Shown: piece by piece, positions 1 through 7,238 of the stretch
How positions within the stretch are numbered: the first letter of the stretch is position 1
Layout of the letters: each line of letters begins with the position of its first letter
Assembly: GCA_003524705.1 (NCBI GenBank)
Contig: DQGV01000027.1
Coordinates: 1-13,100, forward strand
Length of the DNA: 13,100 nt
Reading direction: 5' to 3'
From: Anaerolineae bacterium
GTDB lineage: Bacteria; Chloroflexota; Anaerolineae; Anaerolineales; Villigracilaceae
Notes under the pieces: generated by a model
The model's database searches: none
What the model saw: the letters and a program-made list of their open reading frames with translations, nothing else
What the model was told of the DNA's origin: nothing
Position numbers and translations under genes: made by a program

Positions 1-30
1 GCGGCGGTTTTTTATTCCGATCATTCATCA

Positions 31-37
31 AGGAGAG
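31..37 (+). promoter_or_regulatory. Ribosome binding site of lysW
   Basis: AGGAGAG lies six bases before the ATG at 44. It is a strong Shine-Dalgarno match and supports translation of the small lysW frame, which could otherwise be passed over because of its size. Confidence 0.8.
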
Positions 38-43
38 CCTGAA

Positions 44-217
44 ATGACCCAGCAAGCCACCTGCCCCGAATGCGAAGCCTGCCTCAGTCTACCTGCCGAT
101 GCGATGGAGAATGAACTCATCGCCTGCCCGGACTGCGGCGCTGATCTGGAAATCCTCAGCCTGAACCCGCTGGAGATTGGCCTTGCGCCCGAAGTTGAAG
201 AGGATTGGGGCGAATAA
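44..217 (+). CDS. lysW: LysW, amino-group carrier protein
   Basis: A 57-residue acidic protein. LysW-family proteins carry the growing amino acid: the alpha-amino group of 2-aminoadipate (lysine route) or glutamate (arginine route) is joined to the gamma-carboxyl of the carrier's C-terminal glutamate, which protects it during later cytoplasmic steps. Visible here are two CxxC pairs (C7-P-E-C10 and C28-P-D-C31) that would form the zinc-ribbon core, an acidic C-terminal half, and the family's terminal EDWGE signature ending in the reactive Glu57. The length is normal for the family. The start is fixed by AGGAGAG at 31-37. The stop is three bases before lysX, so the two are an operon, as expected for carrier and ligase. 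Codon use is GC-rich, matching the first part of lysX and unlike the purine genes downstream. Confidence 0.93.
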   Translation: MTQQATCPECEACLSLPADAMENELIACPDCGADLEILSLNPLEIGLAPEVEEDWGE

Positions 218-220
218 GCG

Positions 221-1099
221 ATGCGCATAGCCATCCTCGTCACGCATATTCGCCCCGAAGAGAAGCTGCTCGTACAGGCCTTTCAGGCCCAGGGTGTCGA
301 GCCTGATCTCATCCTGGATCGCGATCTGCTCTTCGACCTGACCCAGGGGCCTGAGCAGAGCGCGCCCAACGGCCACCCCTGGCAGGAATACGCGCTGGTG
401 CTGGAGCGCTGCGTCAGCACTTCGCGTGGCCTCTATGCCCTGGCCATCCTCAATACATGGGGCATCCGCACGATTAACAGCTATGCGACCGCTTCGATCT
501 GTGCGGACAAGCTGATGACAACACTGGCACTGGCTCAGGCTGGTGTGCCCCAGCCGCGCGCTCTGGCGGCCTTTAGCGAGGAGAGCAGCCTTGAGGCCAT
601 CGAGCGCCTGGGCTATCCTGCCGTGCTCAAGCCCGCGACGGGCTCCTGGGGGCGGTTGCTGGCTCGCGTGCATGATCGCGAAGCGGCTGAAGCAATTTTG
701 GAGCACCGGAACACGCTGGGCGGCTACAACCTGCACACCAGTTACGTGCAGGAATATGTGCGCAAGCCGGGCCGTGATATTCGCGCCTTCGTCATCGGTG
801 ACCGCACCATCTGCGCCATTTACCGCAATTCACCGCACTGGATCACCAATACGGCACGCGGCGGTCAGGCTTCCAACTGCCCAGTAACGCCCGAACTGGA
901 TGCGCTTTGTGTGCGTGCAGCACAGGCGGTAGGCGGCGGCGTGCTGGCTCTCGACGTACTGGAAGCGCCCGATGGGCAGATGCTCATCAACGAAATCAAT
1001 CACACGATGGAATTTCGCAACAGCATTTCAACAACGGGAGTAAACATTCCACAAAAGATGATTGAATATGTTTTGCAAAATGTAAGACAAAAAGCTTAA
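221..1099 (+). CDS. lysX: LysX-type ATP-grasp ligase joining 2-aminoadipate (or glutamate) to LysW
   Basis: A 292-residue RimK-like ATP-grasp ligase, close to the usual 270-290 for LysX/ArgX. It should use ATP to attach the alpha-amino group of 2-aminoadipate or glutamate to the C-terminal glutamate of LysW. Visible features: an N-terminal pre-ATP-grasp region (1 to about 95), K97, the LKPATGSWGR nucleotide-binding segment with K137 (residues 136-145), EYV at 179-180, RDIRAF near 185-190, TARGGQ at 211-216, and the metal-binding ALDVLE and NEINHTMEFRNS segments with D245, E258 and N260. It directly follows lysW, which argues against RimK or glutathione synthetase. No other lysine or arginine genes are in view, so the substrate cannot be decided. 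Codon use turns from GC-rich to AT-rich around residues 262-268 although the protein family continues to the end (STTGVNIP), an unusual break described in the findings. Confidence 0.9.
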   Translation: MRIAILVTHIRPEEKLLVQAFQAQGVEPDLILDRDLLFDLTQGPEQSAPNGHPWQEYALVLERCVSTSRGLYALAILNTWGIRTINSYATASICADKLMTTLALAQAGVPQPRALAAFSEESSLEAIERLGYPAVLKPATGSWGRLLARVHDREAAEAILEHRNTLGGYNLHTSYVQEYVRKPGRDIRAFVIGDRTICAIYRNSPHWITNTARGGQASNCPVTPELDALCVRAAQAVGGGVLALDVLEAPDGQMLINEINHTMEFRNSISTTGVNIPQKMIEYVLQNVRQKA

Positions 1100-1115
1100 C
1101 ATTTCATAACACATG

Positions 1116-1144
1116 TTGACTAGACAATTTATCAGCGGTACAAT
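1116..1144 (+). promoter_or_regulatory. Predicted sigma-70-type promoter of the purine operon
   Basis: TTGACT (1116-1121) and TACAAT (1139-1144) are separated by exactly 17 bp, each one base from the consensus hexamers. This is the only non-coding gap of note in the window. Transcription would begin near 1150-1152, leaving about 8-10 bases before the purL ATG at 1160. I see no Shine-Dalgarno sequence in that leader and no room for a purine riboswitch. Confidence 0.75.
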
Positions 1145-1159
1145 CTCGGCGAATTCACT

Positions 1160-3940
1160 ATGCCGATTTATAAATTTCTTGTCCACACAAAAATCACCGA
1201 CCCGCGTAATGCTTCCTATTTAAAAAACGCGCATGCCATTGGCTTTTTGCAGTTAAAAACAATAACAATAGCAGACCTCTACTTTATAGAGGGTCAACTG
1301 TCGCAGGAAGATTTGCAACAGTTGACCCTCAAACTTTTAACAGACCCTGTGACTCAAATCGCTTCTTGGATTGAACTGCCCACGCCTCTTTCTTCGGGTG
1401 AACCTGATTCAGTGATCCTCGAAGTTTCTCTTCGCCCCGGCGTCACTGACCCCGTTGCAGAACAAATCGTTCGTGCCTCACACGAATTAAAAATTAACGG
1501 AGTCCACCGCGCCGCTACAGGTTCAAGATTTCAAGTGGAAGGTTTGAATGTTGAACAAACACAGCAATTAGCAAAATCATTGCTTGCAAATAACGTCATC
1601 CAGCATTGGACAATTGGTGAAATCACACCATCATTTCCACAAGAAGTTGAATCCAGTGGTGAAGTAGAAATTATTCCCATCACAAAATTATCTGACGATG
1701 AATTACTCACGCTTTCAAAAGAACGTCGCGCCGCCTTGGATTTGGCAGAGATGAAAGCGATTCAAAATTATTTCATCGCAGAAAAACGTGAACCCACCGA
1801 CGTTGAATTTGAAACCATCGCCCAAACGTGGAGCGAACATTGTGTTCATAAAACCTTCAAAGCAAAAATTACTAAAGATGATGGGCAAGTAATTGACTCG
1901 CTAATCAAAACCTATCTCAAAGCTGCGACAGATAAAATCAATGCATCATGGGTTATCTCTGCATTTGTCGATAATGCAGGCATCATTGATTTTGACGATG
2001 AATTTGAAATTTCATTCAAAGCTGAAACGCACAATCACCCATCCGCAGTCGAACCATTTGGTGGTGCCAATACAGGCGTCGGCGGAGTGATACGTGATGT
2101 TCTTGGCGTAAGTGCAAAACCAATTGCAAATACAGATGTTTTATGTTTTGGTCCACAAGATATGGATCCAAAATCTTTACCTGAAGGCGTCTTACATCCA
2201 CGACGGATTCAATCAGGCGTGGTCGCAGGCGTGCAAGATTATGGAAACAAGATTGGTATTCCAACTGTCAATGGCGCGATTCTTTATGATGAAGGTTATA
2301 CAGCCAATCCATTAGTCTTTTGTGGTTGTGTTGGCATTGCACCTAAAGGAAAACATAAAAAGAATCCGCAAGTTGGTGACAGAGTCGTTGTGCTTGGTGG
2401 AAGAACAGGTCGTGACGGATTACGTGGTGCAACTTTTTCTTCCATGACGATGGATGCACAAACTGGCGAAGTCTCTGGTGCTTCTGTTCAAATTGGTGAC
2501 CCGATTACAGAAAAAGGTTTGATTGATGTCATTGTCCGTGCACGTGATTTGGATCTCTACAACGACATCACCGATTGTGGCGCAGGCGGATTATCTTCCG
2601 CAGTTGGGGAAATGGCTTCGTCCATTGGTTGTGATGTTGATTTGACTCGCGTGAAATTGAAATACGCAGGCTTGGCCCCATGGGAAATTTGGCTCTCCGA
2701 AGCACAAGAACGCATGGTCTTCGCTGTTGCACCAGAAAAAATTTCGGCATTTCAAACATTGTGTGATACTTTCAATACTGAATTAACAGACATTGGCGCA
2801 TTCACTGGCGATGGAAAACTTATAGTTCGTTACGGTGAAAATATCGTTGTGAATATGAATAACGAGTTTTTGCATGAAGGGATTCCGCAAAGACAATTAA
2901 GAGCAGAGATTAGAGAACAGAGAGTAGAGAACAGCGGCATCGTCCAACGTCCACTGTCCACCGTCATTGTAAAAGAACATTTGCTCTCTTTACTTTCTTC
3001 TCCAAACATCGCAAGCAAAGCATCAACAATTCGTATCTATGACCATGAAGTGCAAGGCGGAACAGTTGTCAAACCTTTAACTGGTCTTGAAATGGATGCA
3101 CCATCTGATGCGGCAGTGATTAAACCAATTGGCACAAAAGGAACGAAAGGTATTGTGCTTTCCAACGGAATCAATCCTGAATTTGGAAAGCGCAATACCT
3201 ATCAAATGGCGTGGTCTGTGATGGACGAAGCGATTCGCAATGCCGTTGCAGTTGGCGCAGACCCTGAAAGAATTGCTGTACTTGATAATTTTTGTTGGGG
3301 CGATCCACTTCGTCCAGAAACATTGGGTTCGCTTGTAGAAGCCTGTCGAGGATGTCACGATGCAGCGTTGTTTTACAACACTCCGTTCATCAGTGGAAAA
3401 GATTCACTCAACAATGAATATCTCGGTGCTGATGGATTACGTCATGCCATTCCACCTACATTATTAATTTCAGCCATCGGCATTGTGCATGATGTTAATC
3501 AAGCTATCACGATAGATTTAAAAGAAGCAGGCAATCTTATTTATTTGATTGGTGATTTTTCAACTGAGCAAAAAAATGTTCCTGATGTTCCAAACTCTGC
3601 ATTGCAAGTTTATAAAGCATTGCATCAAACCATCAAAGATAATTTAATCCGCTCTGCTCATGATTTAAGTGAAGGCGGACTTGCTGTTTCAATTGCTGAA
3701 ATGTGTATTGGTGGTCGTCTCGGTGCAGAAATTAATTTTGAGGAATCAAGTTTATTCAATGAAGTCAATGGATGTTTACTCGTTGAAGTAACTCCATCAA
3801 ACAAAACTATTTTTGAAAAACAATTTGCTAATTTGCCATTCAAAAAAATTGGCGAAGTTATAACCGAGCCGATTCTAAAAATCAACGAAACGGAAGTCGC
3901 TGTTGAAGAACTCGTGCAAGCCTTCAACACTGCTTATTAA
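1160..3940 (+). CDS. purL: FGAM synthase with two fused PurS-like domains (PurS-PurS-PurL)
   Basis: A 926-residue synthetase subunit converting FGAR, ATP and glutamine-derived ammonia to FGAM, the fourth step to IMP. Small PurL proteins are about 740 residues. Here an extra N-terminal part contains two PurS-like modules: residues 1-75 (ITDPRNASYL, then KLLTDPVTQIASW) and about 82-157 (VTDPVAEQIV, then KSLLANNVIQHW). The PurL part begins near 176: TWSEHC with catalytic-type H227, ETHNHPSAVEPFGGANTG near 289-306, DCGAGGLSSA 472-481, SEAQERM 513-519, VQGGTVVKPL 631-640, GKDSLNNE 746-753 and SAHDLSEGG near 833. The two halves are the usual tandem AIRS-like repeats. No glutaminase domain is attached; PurQ follows as a separate gene three bases downstream. 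ATG 1160 lies just after the promoter and matches the PurS N-terminus. A perfect inverted repeat and a heptamer tract lie inside the gene. Confidence 0.95.
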   Translation: MPIYKFLVHTKITDPRNASYLKNAHAIGFLQLKTITIADLYFIEGQLSQEDLQQLTLKLLTDPVTQIASWIELPTPLSSGEPDSVILEVSLRPGVTDPVAEQIVRASHELKINGVHRAATGSRFQVEGLNVEQTQQLAKSLLANNVIQHWTIGEITPSFPQEVESSGEVEIIPITKLSDDELLTLSKERRAALDLAEMKAIQNYFIAEKREPTDVEFETIAQTWSEHCVHKTFKAKITKDDGQVIDSLIKTYLKAATDKINASWVISAFVDNAGIIDFDDEFEISFKAETHNHPSAVEPFGGANTGVGGVIRDVLGVSAKPIANTDVLCFGPQDMDPKSLPEGVLHPRRIQSGVVAGVQDYGNKIGIPTVNGAILYDEGYTANPLVFCGCVGIAPKGKHKKNPQVGDRVVVLGGRTGRDGLRGATFSSMTMDAQTGEVSGASVQIGDPITEKGLIDVIVRARDLDLYNDITDCGAGGLSSAVGEMASSIGCDVDLTRVKLKYAGLAPWEIWLSEAQERMVFAVAPEKISAFQTLCDTFNTELTDIGAFTGDGKLIVRYGENIVVNMNNEFLHEGIPQRQLRAEIREQRVENSGIVQRPLSTVIVKEHLLSLLSSPNIASKASTIRIYDHEVQGGTVVKPLTGLEMDAPSDAAVIKPIGTKGTKGIVLSNGINPEFGKRNTYQMAWSVMDEAIRNAVAVGADPERIAVLDNFCWGDPLRPETLGSLVEACRGCHDAALFYNTPFISGKDSLNNEYLGADGLRHAIPPTLLISAIGIVHDVNQAITIDLKEAGNLIYLIGDFSTEQKNVPDVPNSALQVYKALHQTIKDNLIRSAHDLSEGGLAVSIAEMCIGGRLGAEINFEESSLFNEVNGCLLVEVTPSNKTIFEKQFANLPFKKIGEVITEPILKINETEVAVEELVQAFNTAY
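1289..1330. repeat. Perfect 13-bp inverted repeat with 16-nt loop inside purL
   Basis: GAGGGTCAACTGT (1289-1301) and ACAGTTGACCCTC (1318-1330) are exact reverse complements separated by 16 bases. The element lies about 140 bases after the predicted transcription start, inside the first PurS-like module (EGQLSQEDLQQLTL). In RNA it would form a strong stem-loop. There is no U-tract after it, so it does not look like a simple intrinsic terminator; an operator, an attenuation element or chance remain possible. Confidence 0.7.
2904..2962. repeat. Short heptanucleotide repeat tract inside purL
   Basis: Two adjoining tracts have a 7-base period. The first reads cagagat, tagagaa, cagagag, tagagaa (2904-2931), giving the 10-mer tagagaacag twice, 14 bases apart. 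The second reads gtccaac, gtccact, gtccacc (2942-2962), followed by gtca. Both stay in frame and encode about residues 582-601, in the linker between the two PurL halves. It resembles degenerate heptamer repeats known from cyanobacteria, but I cannot confirm that it recurs in this genome. Confidence 0.6.
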
Positions 3941-3943
3941 ACT

Positions 3944-4711
3944 ATGAAACCAAAAGCTCTCGTCCTCCAAGCGCATGGCTCCAATCGCGATTTCGATGTC
4001 ATGGATGCACTAACTCTCGCAGGTGCAGATGCGACTGGTGTTCCATTAAATGAATTGCGGAATCACAAATCGCTTCTCGCGGACTTTCAACTGCTCGTCC
4101 TCCCTGGTGGCTTTTCCTACGCAGATGCATTAGGCGCAGGCAAATTGCTTGCATTAGATTTAGCATCTTACTTTGCAGATGAAGTCTCTGCATTTGTGGA
4201 AGCAGGCAAACCTGTCATTGGAATTTGCAACGGGTTTCAAGTCTTAGTCAAAGCTGGGATTCTGCCTGGGAAACAGAATCAAGTATCCGTTAAGAATGAA
4301 GCGACATTGACATTTAATGCAGAAGGTCATTTTGAATGCCGTTGGGTCAATCTTAAATCCACATCCCAAAATTGTGTTTGGACAAAAGACTTAGATGAAA
4401 TCATCACCTGCCCGATTGCACATGGCGAAGGAAATTTCCAAAGTATAGAAAATATTTCAGCAGAGCATATCGCATTGACGTATGTCAACGCAGACGGTTC
4501 ATCTGCAAATGGAATCTATCCGACAAACCCAAATGGTTCGGCGATGGATATTGCTGGAATTACAAATGCAAAAGGCAATGTGCTTGGCTTGATGCCACAT
4601 CCTGAAAATCATATTTATACATGGCAACATCCACGCCGCACACGCGGAGAAACAAGCGGAAGTGGATTGAAGTTGTTTGCAAATGGCGTGAACTATGCAA
4701 AGGAAATGTAA
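3944..4711 (+). CDS. purQ: FGAM synthase glutaminase subunit PurQ
   Basis: A 255-residue class I glutamine amidotransferase that releases ammonia from glutamine and passes it to PurL. The triad is visible: nucleophile C95 in GICNGFQVL (an elbow following the oxyanion-type loop LPGGFSYADALGAG at 53-66), and H219 and E221 in MPHPE. It is somewhat longer than B. subtilis PurQ (about 227). It starts three bases after the purL stop with no clear Shine-Dalgarno sequence, so translation probably depends on ribosomes finishing purL. PurL, with its own two PurS-like modules, and this protein would supply the whole FGAM synthase complex. The ATG at 3944 fits the family start (KPKALVLQAHGSNRD). Confidence 0.95.
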   Translation: MKPKALVLQAHGSNRDFDVMDALTLAGADATGVPLNELRNHKSLLADFQLLVLPGGFSYADALGAGKLLALDLASYFADEVSAFVEAGKPVIGICNGFQVLVKAGILPGKQNQVSVKNEATLTFNAEGHFECRWVNLKSTSQNCVWTKDLDEIITCPIAHGEGNFQSIENISAEHIALTYVNADGSSANGIYPTNPNGSAMDIAGITNAKGNVLGLMPHPENHIYTWQHPRRTRGETSGSGLKLFANGVNYAKEM

Positions 4712-5683
4712 ATGATTTCGCAAAATGAATTGTTGAAATTAATTCCGCAAGCGTTGAATGAAACAAACTTGCCACTTGCAGGAAAACAAACAGGCAAGGT
4801 GCGCGATTGGTATGATTTGCAAAACGGACAACGATTGATTGTGACCACAGATCGTTTATCTGCATTTGACAGAATTCTTGCGCGAGTTCCATATAAGGGA
4901 CAAGTATTAAATCAATTATCTGCTTGGTGGTTTGAACAAACAAAAGAAATGATTCCAAATCATTTGATTTCTATTTCAGACCCGAATGCCGCGATTGTTC
5001 AAAAAGTGAATCCGATTCAAGTGGAAGTTATTGTGCGCGGATATATCACAGGCGTAACATCTACTGCATTGTGGCATCGTTATTCTTTAGGTGAAAGAAA
5101 TATTTACGGATATGATTTTCCCGAAGGCTTGAAAAAGAATCAAAAATTACCTGAACCGATTATTACGCCAACCACCAAAGGCGGCGAAACAGGACATGAC
5201 GAACGATTAACTTGTGCAGAAGTTGTTGAGAAAAAAATTCTCGATGAAGCAACTTGGAATCAAGTACAAACCGCCGCATTGGCAATTTTCAACCGCGGAC
5301 AGGAACTTGCCGCTAAAGCAGAATTAATTTTGGTAGATACAAAATATGAATTTGGTTTAACAGATGATGGTCAAGTGATGTTAATAGACGAAGTCCATAC
5401 GCCAGATTCATCACGTTTTTGGAAATCGAATGGCTACCAAAAACTTTTTAATGAAGGCAGGGAACCTGAAAATTTTGATAAGGAATTTATCCGCTTGGCT
5501 TATACAGAAAAAGGGTATCGCGGTAATGGAGAAATTCCATCCATGCCTGATGATTTATGGACATCCGCTTCGCGAAGATATATCGCCATTTATGAAATGC
5601 TAACAGGAAAAACGTTCAAGCCTGGAAGTTATCCCATTGAAGAGCGATTGAATAAAAATTTAGAACAAGCTGGTATCAAATGA
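4712..5683 (+). CDS. purC: SAICAR synthetase PurC (long form)
   Basis: A 323-residue enzyme joining CAIR and aspartate with ATP to give SAICAR. Motifs seen: GKVRD 28-32 (ATP-binding start), TDRLSAFD 46-53, VRGYITG 108-114, TPTTK 152-156, GHDE 161-164, DTKYEFG 209-215 and [12 protein letters not shown] 226-237, which are the standard PurC signatures. It is about 80 residues longer than the common 237-241-residue bacterial PurC (E. coli, B. subtilis), with a C-terminal extension ([24 protein letters not shown] and following), closer in size and shape to the fungal Ade1 type. The ATG abuts the purQ TAA, and AAAGGA at 4699-4704 is a good binding site seven bases before it. Its product would normally go to PurB, which is not in the window. 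Confidence 0.95.
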   Translation: MISQNELLKLIPQALNETNLPLAGKQTGKVRDWYDLQNGQRLIVTTDRLSAFDRILARVPYKGQVLNQLSAWWFEQTKEMIPNHLISISDPNAAIVQKVNPIQVEVIVRGYITGVTSTALWHRYSLGERNIYGYDFPEGLKKNQKLPEPIITPTTKGGETGHDERLTCAEVVEKKILDEATWNQVQTAALAIFNRGQELAAKAELILVDTKYEFGLTDDGQVMLIDEVHTPDSSRFWKSNGYQKLFNEGREPENFDKEFIRLAYTEKGYRGNGEIPSMPDDLWTSASRRYIAIYEMLTGKTFKPGSYPIEERLNKNLEQAGIK

Positions 5684-6177
5684 ATCCATTAATTGCTATC
5701 ATCATGGGTTCCAGGTCCGATTGGGAGACGATGGAACACGCCACAAAGACTCTTGATGAATTAAAGATTCCATACGAAGTCAAAATTATTTCCGCACATC
5801 GCACGCCTGATTTACTTTTTCAATTTGCAGGGTCTGCACATGAGCGCGGCATTGAAGTCATTATTGCAGGCGCAGGTGGTGCCGCGCATCTTCCTGGCAT
5901 GACCGCCGCGAAAACACATCTGCCCGTTCTCGGTGTTCCTGTTCAATCCAAAACGCTCAATGGAATGGATTCGCTTTTATCGATTGTGCAAATGCCTGCG
6001 GGCATTCCTGTTGGCACGTTGGCAATTGGCAAAGCTGGCGCTATCAATGCAGCGTTGCTTGCCGCATCTATCATCGCAAATAAACATAACGAATATCTCA
6101 AAGCACTTCTTGATTATCGTGTCAAGCAAACTCAAAATGTTTTGGATAACCCTGATCCGCGAGAAGATAAGGGATGA
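5680..6177 (+). CDS. purE: N5-CAIR mutase PurE (class I)
   Basis: A 165-residue protein that moves the carboxyl group of N5-CAIR to C4, making CAIR. Seen: GSRSDW 10-15, SAHRTP 38-43 with the catalytic-type H40, [11 protein letters not shown] 64-74 and [12 protein letters not shown] 95-106. The motifs and length match class I PurE, which works with PurK rather than taking CO2 directly on AIR, and purK follows immediately. The start overlaps the purC stop as ATGA. A short C-terminal tail after the last helix ([20 protein letters not shown]) is ordinary for the family. Confidence 0.96.
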   Translation: MNPLIAIIMGSRSDWETMEHATKTLDELKIPYEVKIISAHRTPDLLFQFAGSAHERGIEVIIAGAGGAAHLPGMTAAKTHLPVLGVPVQSKTLNGMDSLLSIVQMPAGIPVGTLAIGKAGAINAALLAASIIANKHNEYLKALLDYRVKQTQNVLDNPDPREDKG

Positions 6178-7238
6178 GTCACATTGGCGTTTTGGGAACA
6201 GGTCAACTTGGACGAATGCTTGTACTAGCAGGATATCCACTCGGACATCGCTTTCGCTTTTTAGACCCCGCTTCGGACTCACCCTCCAGCCTGCTTGCTG
6301 AACATTTGGCATTTGATTACGCTGACAAATCTGCTCTGGAAAAATTTGCGGATGGTTTAGATGTAGTTACCTATGAATTTGAAAATGTTCCAGTGGAAAT
6401 AGCTCGTTATCTGGAAAAATTTGTGACTGTTTATCCGCCACCCATTGCATTAGAAAAAGCACAAGATAGATTTATTGAAAAATCTTTTTTTTGTGAATTA
6501 GGGATTCCAACACCGAAATTTACAATTGATTTATCAAAAGCAAATGACATTGGCTTTCCCGCGATATTGAAAACTCGTCGTATGGGATATGACGGAAAAG
6601 GTCAAAGCATTGTGCATTCACAAGCGGAATTAATCGCTGAAAAGTCAAAAGATTGTATTTTAGAAGAATTCATTTCATTTGACCGTGAATTATCTATTAT
6701 TGCGGTACGAAACAAATCTGGTGAGACAAAGTTTTATCCGCTGATTGAGAATCAGCATCGTGAAGGCATTTTGCGATTGTCAATTGTAGATGGAAATATT
6801 CCTTCTAAATTACAAAAACAAGCAGAAGAATTTGCAATGAAGGTTTTGTCTGCTTTAAATTATGTCGGTGTATTGACGATTGAGTTTTTTGAGAAAGATG
6901 GTCAATTGCTGGCAAATGAAATGGCACCACGAGTCCATAACAGCGGGCATTGGACGATTGAGGGTAGTATCACGTCTCAGTTTGAGAATCAGGTTCGGGC
7001 GGTGACAGATGCGCCGCTTGGGAGCACGAATCCGCTTGGTGTGTGTGGAATGGTCAATTTAGTAGGAACAATTCCAGATGTGGAATCCATCTTAAAAATT
7101 GAAGGTGCACATTTGCATTTATACGATAAGAGTCCGAGACCGAAACGAAAACTTGGGCATATTACGTTTGTTGAAAAAGATATGGAAACTTTGCAAAGAA
7201 AAATTGATTTGGTAAAGGAAGTGTATGAACTATTTTGA
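6174..7238 (+). CDS. purK: N5-CAIR synthetase PurK
   Basis: A 354-residue ATP-grasp enzyme that makes N5-CAIR from AIR, ATP and bicarbonate, feeding PurE. Visible: [11 protein letters not shown] 5-15 (N-terminal nucleotide-binding-like fold), TYEFENV 66-72, QDRFIEK 97-103, the ATP-grasp loop [12 protein letters not shown] 133-144, FDRELS 169-174 and [17 protein letters not shown] 248-264, which holds metal and phosphate contacts. Length is typical (E. coli 355). The start overlaps the purE stop as ATGA, with GGG and AAGATAAGGG just upstream. The 3' end overlaps purF by 14 bases. Confidence 0.96.
   Translation: MSHIGVLGTGQLGRMLVLAGYPLGHRFRFLDPASDSPSSLLAEHLAFDYADKSALEKFADGLDVVTYEFENVPVEIARYLEKFVTVYPPPIALEKAQDRFIEKSFFCELGIPTPKFTIDLSKANDIGFPAILKTRRMGYDGKGQSIVHSQAELIAEKSKDCILEEFISFDRELSIIAVRNKSGETKFYPLIENQHREGILRLSIVDGNIPSKLQKQAEEFAMKVLSALNYVGVLTIEFFEKDGQLLANEMAPRVHNSGHWTIEGSITSQFENQVRAVTDAPLGSTNPLGVCGMVNLVGTIPDVESILKIEGAHLHLYDKSPRPKRKLGHITFVEKDMETLQRKIDLVKEVYELF
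7214..7219 (+). promoter_or_regulatory. Ribosome binding site deciding the purF start
   Basis: AAAGGA lies five bases before ATG 7225 and inside the end of purK. It supports a purF start that overlaps purK by 14 bases; the next in-frame Met is residue 27, well past the catalytic Cys12. Confidence 0.65.

Noticed and set aside
1..30. T-run after gcggcgg as the tail of an upstream terminator
   Set aside because: Only the right-hand part would be in view; without the left arm of a hairpin the call cannot be supported.
89..736. 215-residue minus-strand open frame opposite lysX
   Set aside because: It lies wholly antisense to a well-supported ATP-grasp gene in GC-rich DNA, where long mirror frames are common, and its translation shows no recognisable domain.
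543..887. 114-residue plus-strand frame within lysX
   Set aside because: It is an alternate frame of lysX rich in Arg, Ala and Pro with no motif or binding site, a shadow of the real gene.
1100..1159. Purine riboswitch or terminator between lysX and purL
   Set aside because: The gap is 60 bases, mostly occupied by the promoter hexamers, and shows no aptamer-like paired structure or hairpin with a T-run.
2904..2962. CRISPR-like array
   Set aside because: The repeat unit is seven bases with no spacers and remains in frame within purL, which is not CRISPR structure.
4560..4958. 132-residue minus-strand open frame across the purQ-purC junction
   Set aside because: It is antisense to two clear purine genes, has no recognisable domain and no binding site; AT-rich coding DNA readily gives such frames.
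6740..6756. 7-bp hairpin gctgatt/aatcagc in purK
   Set aside because: Short arms at a frequency expected by chance; no T-run and no gene boundary nearby.
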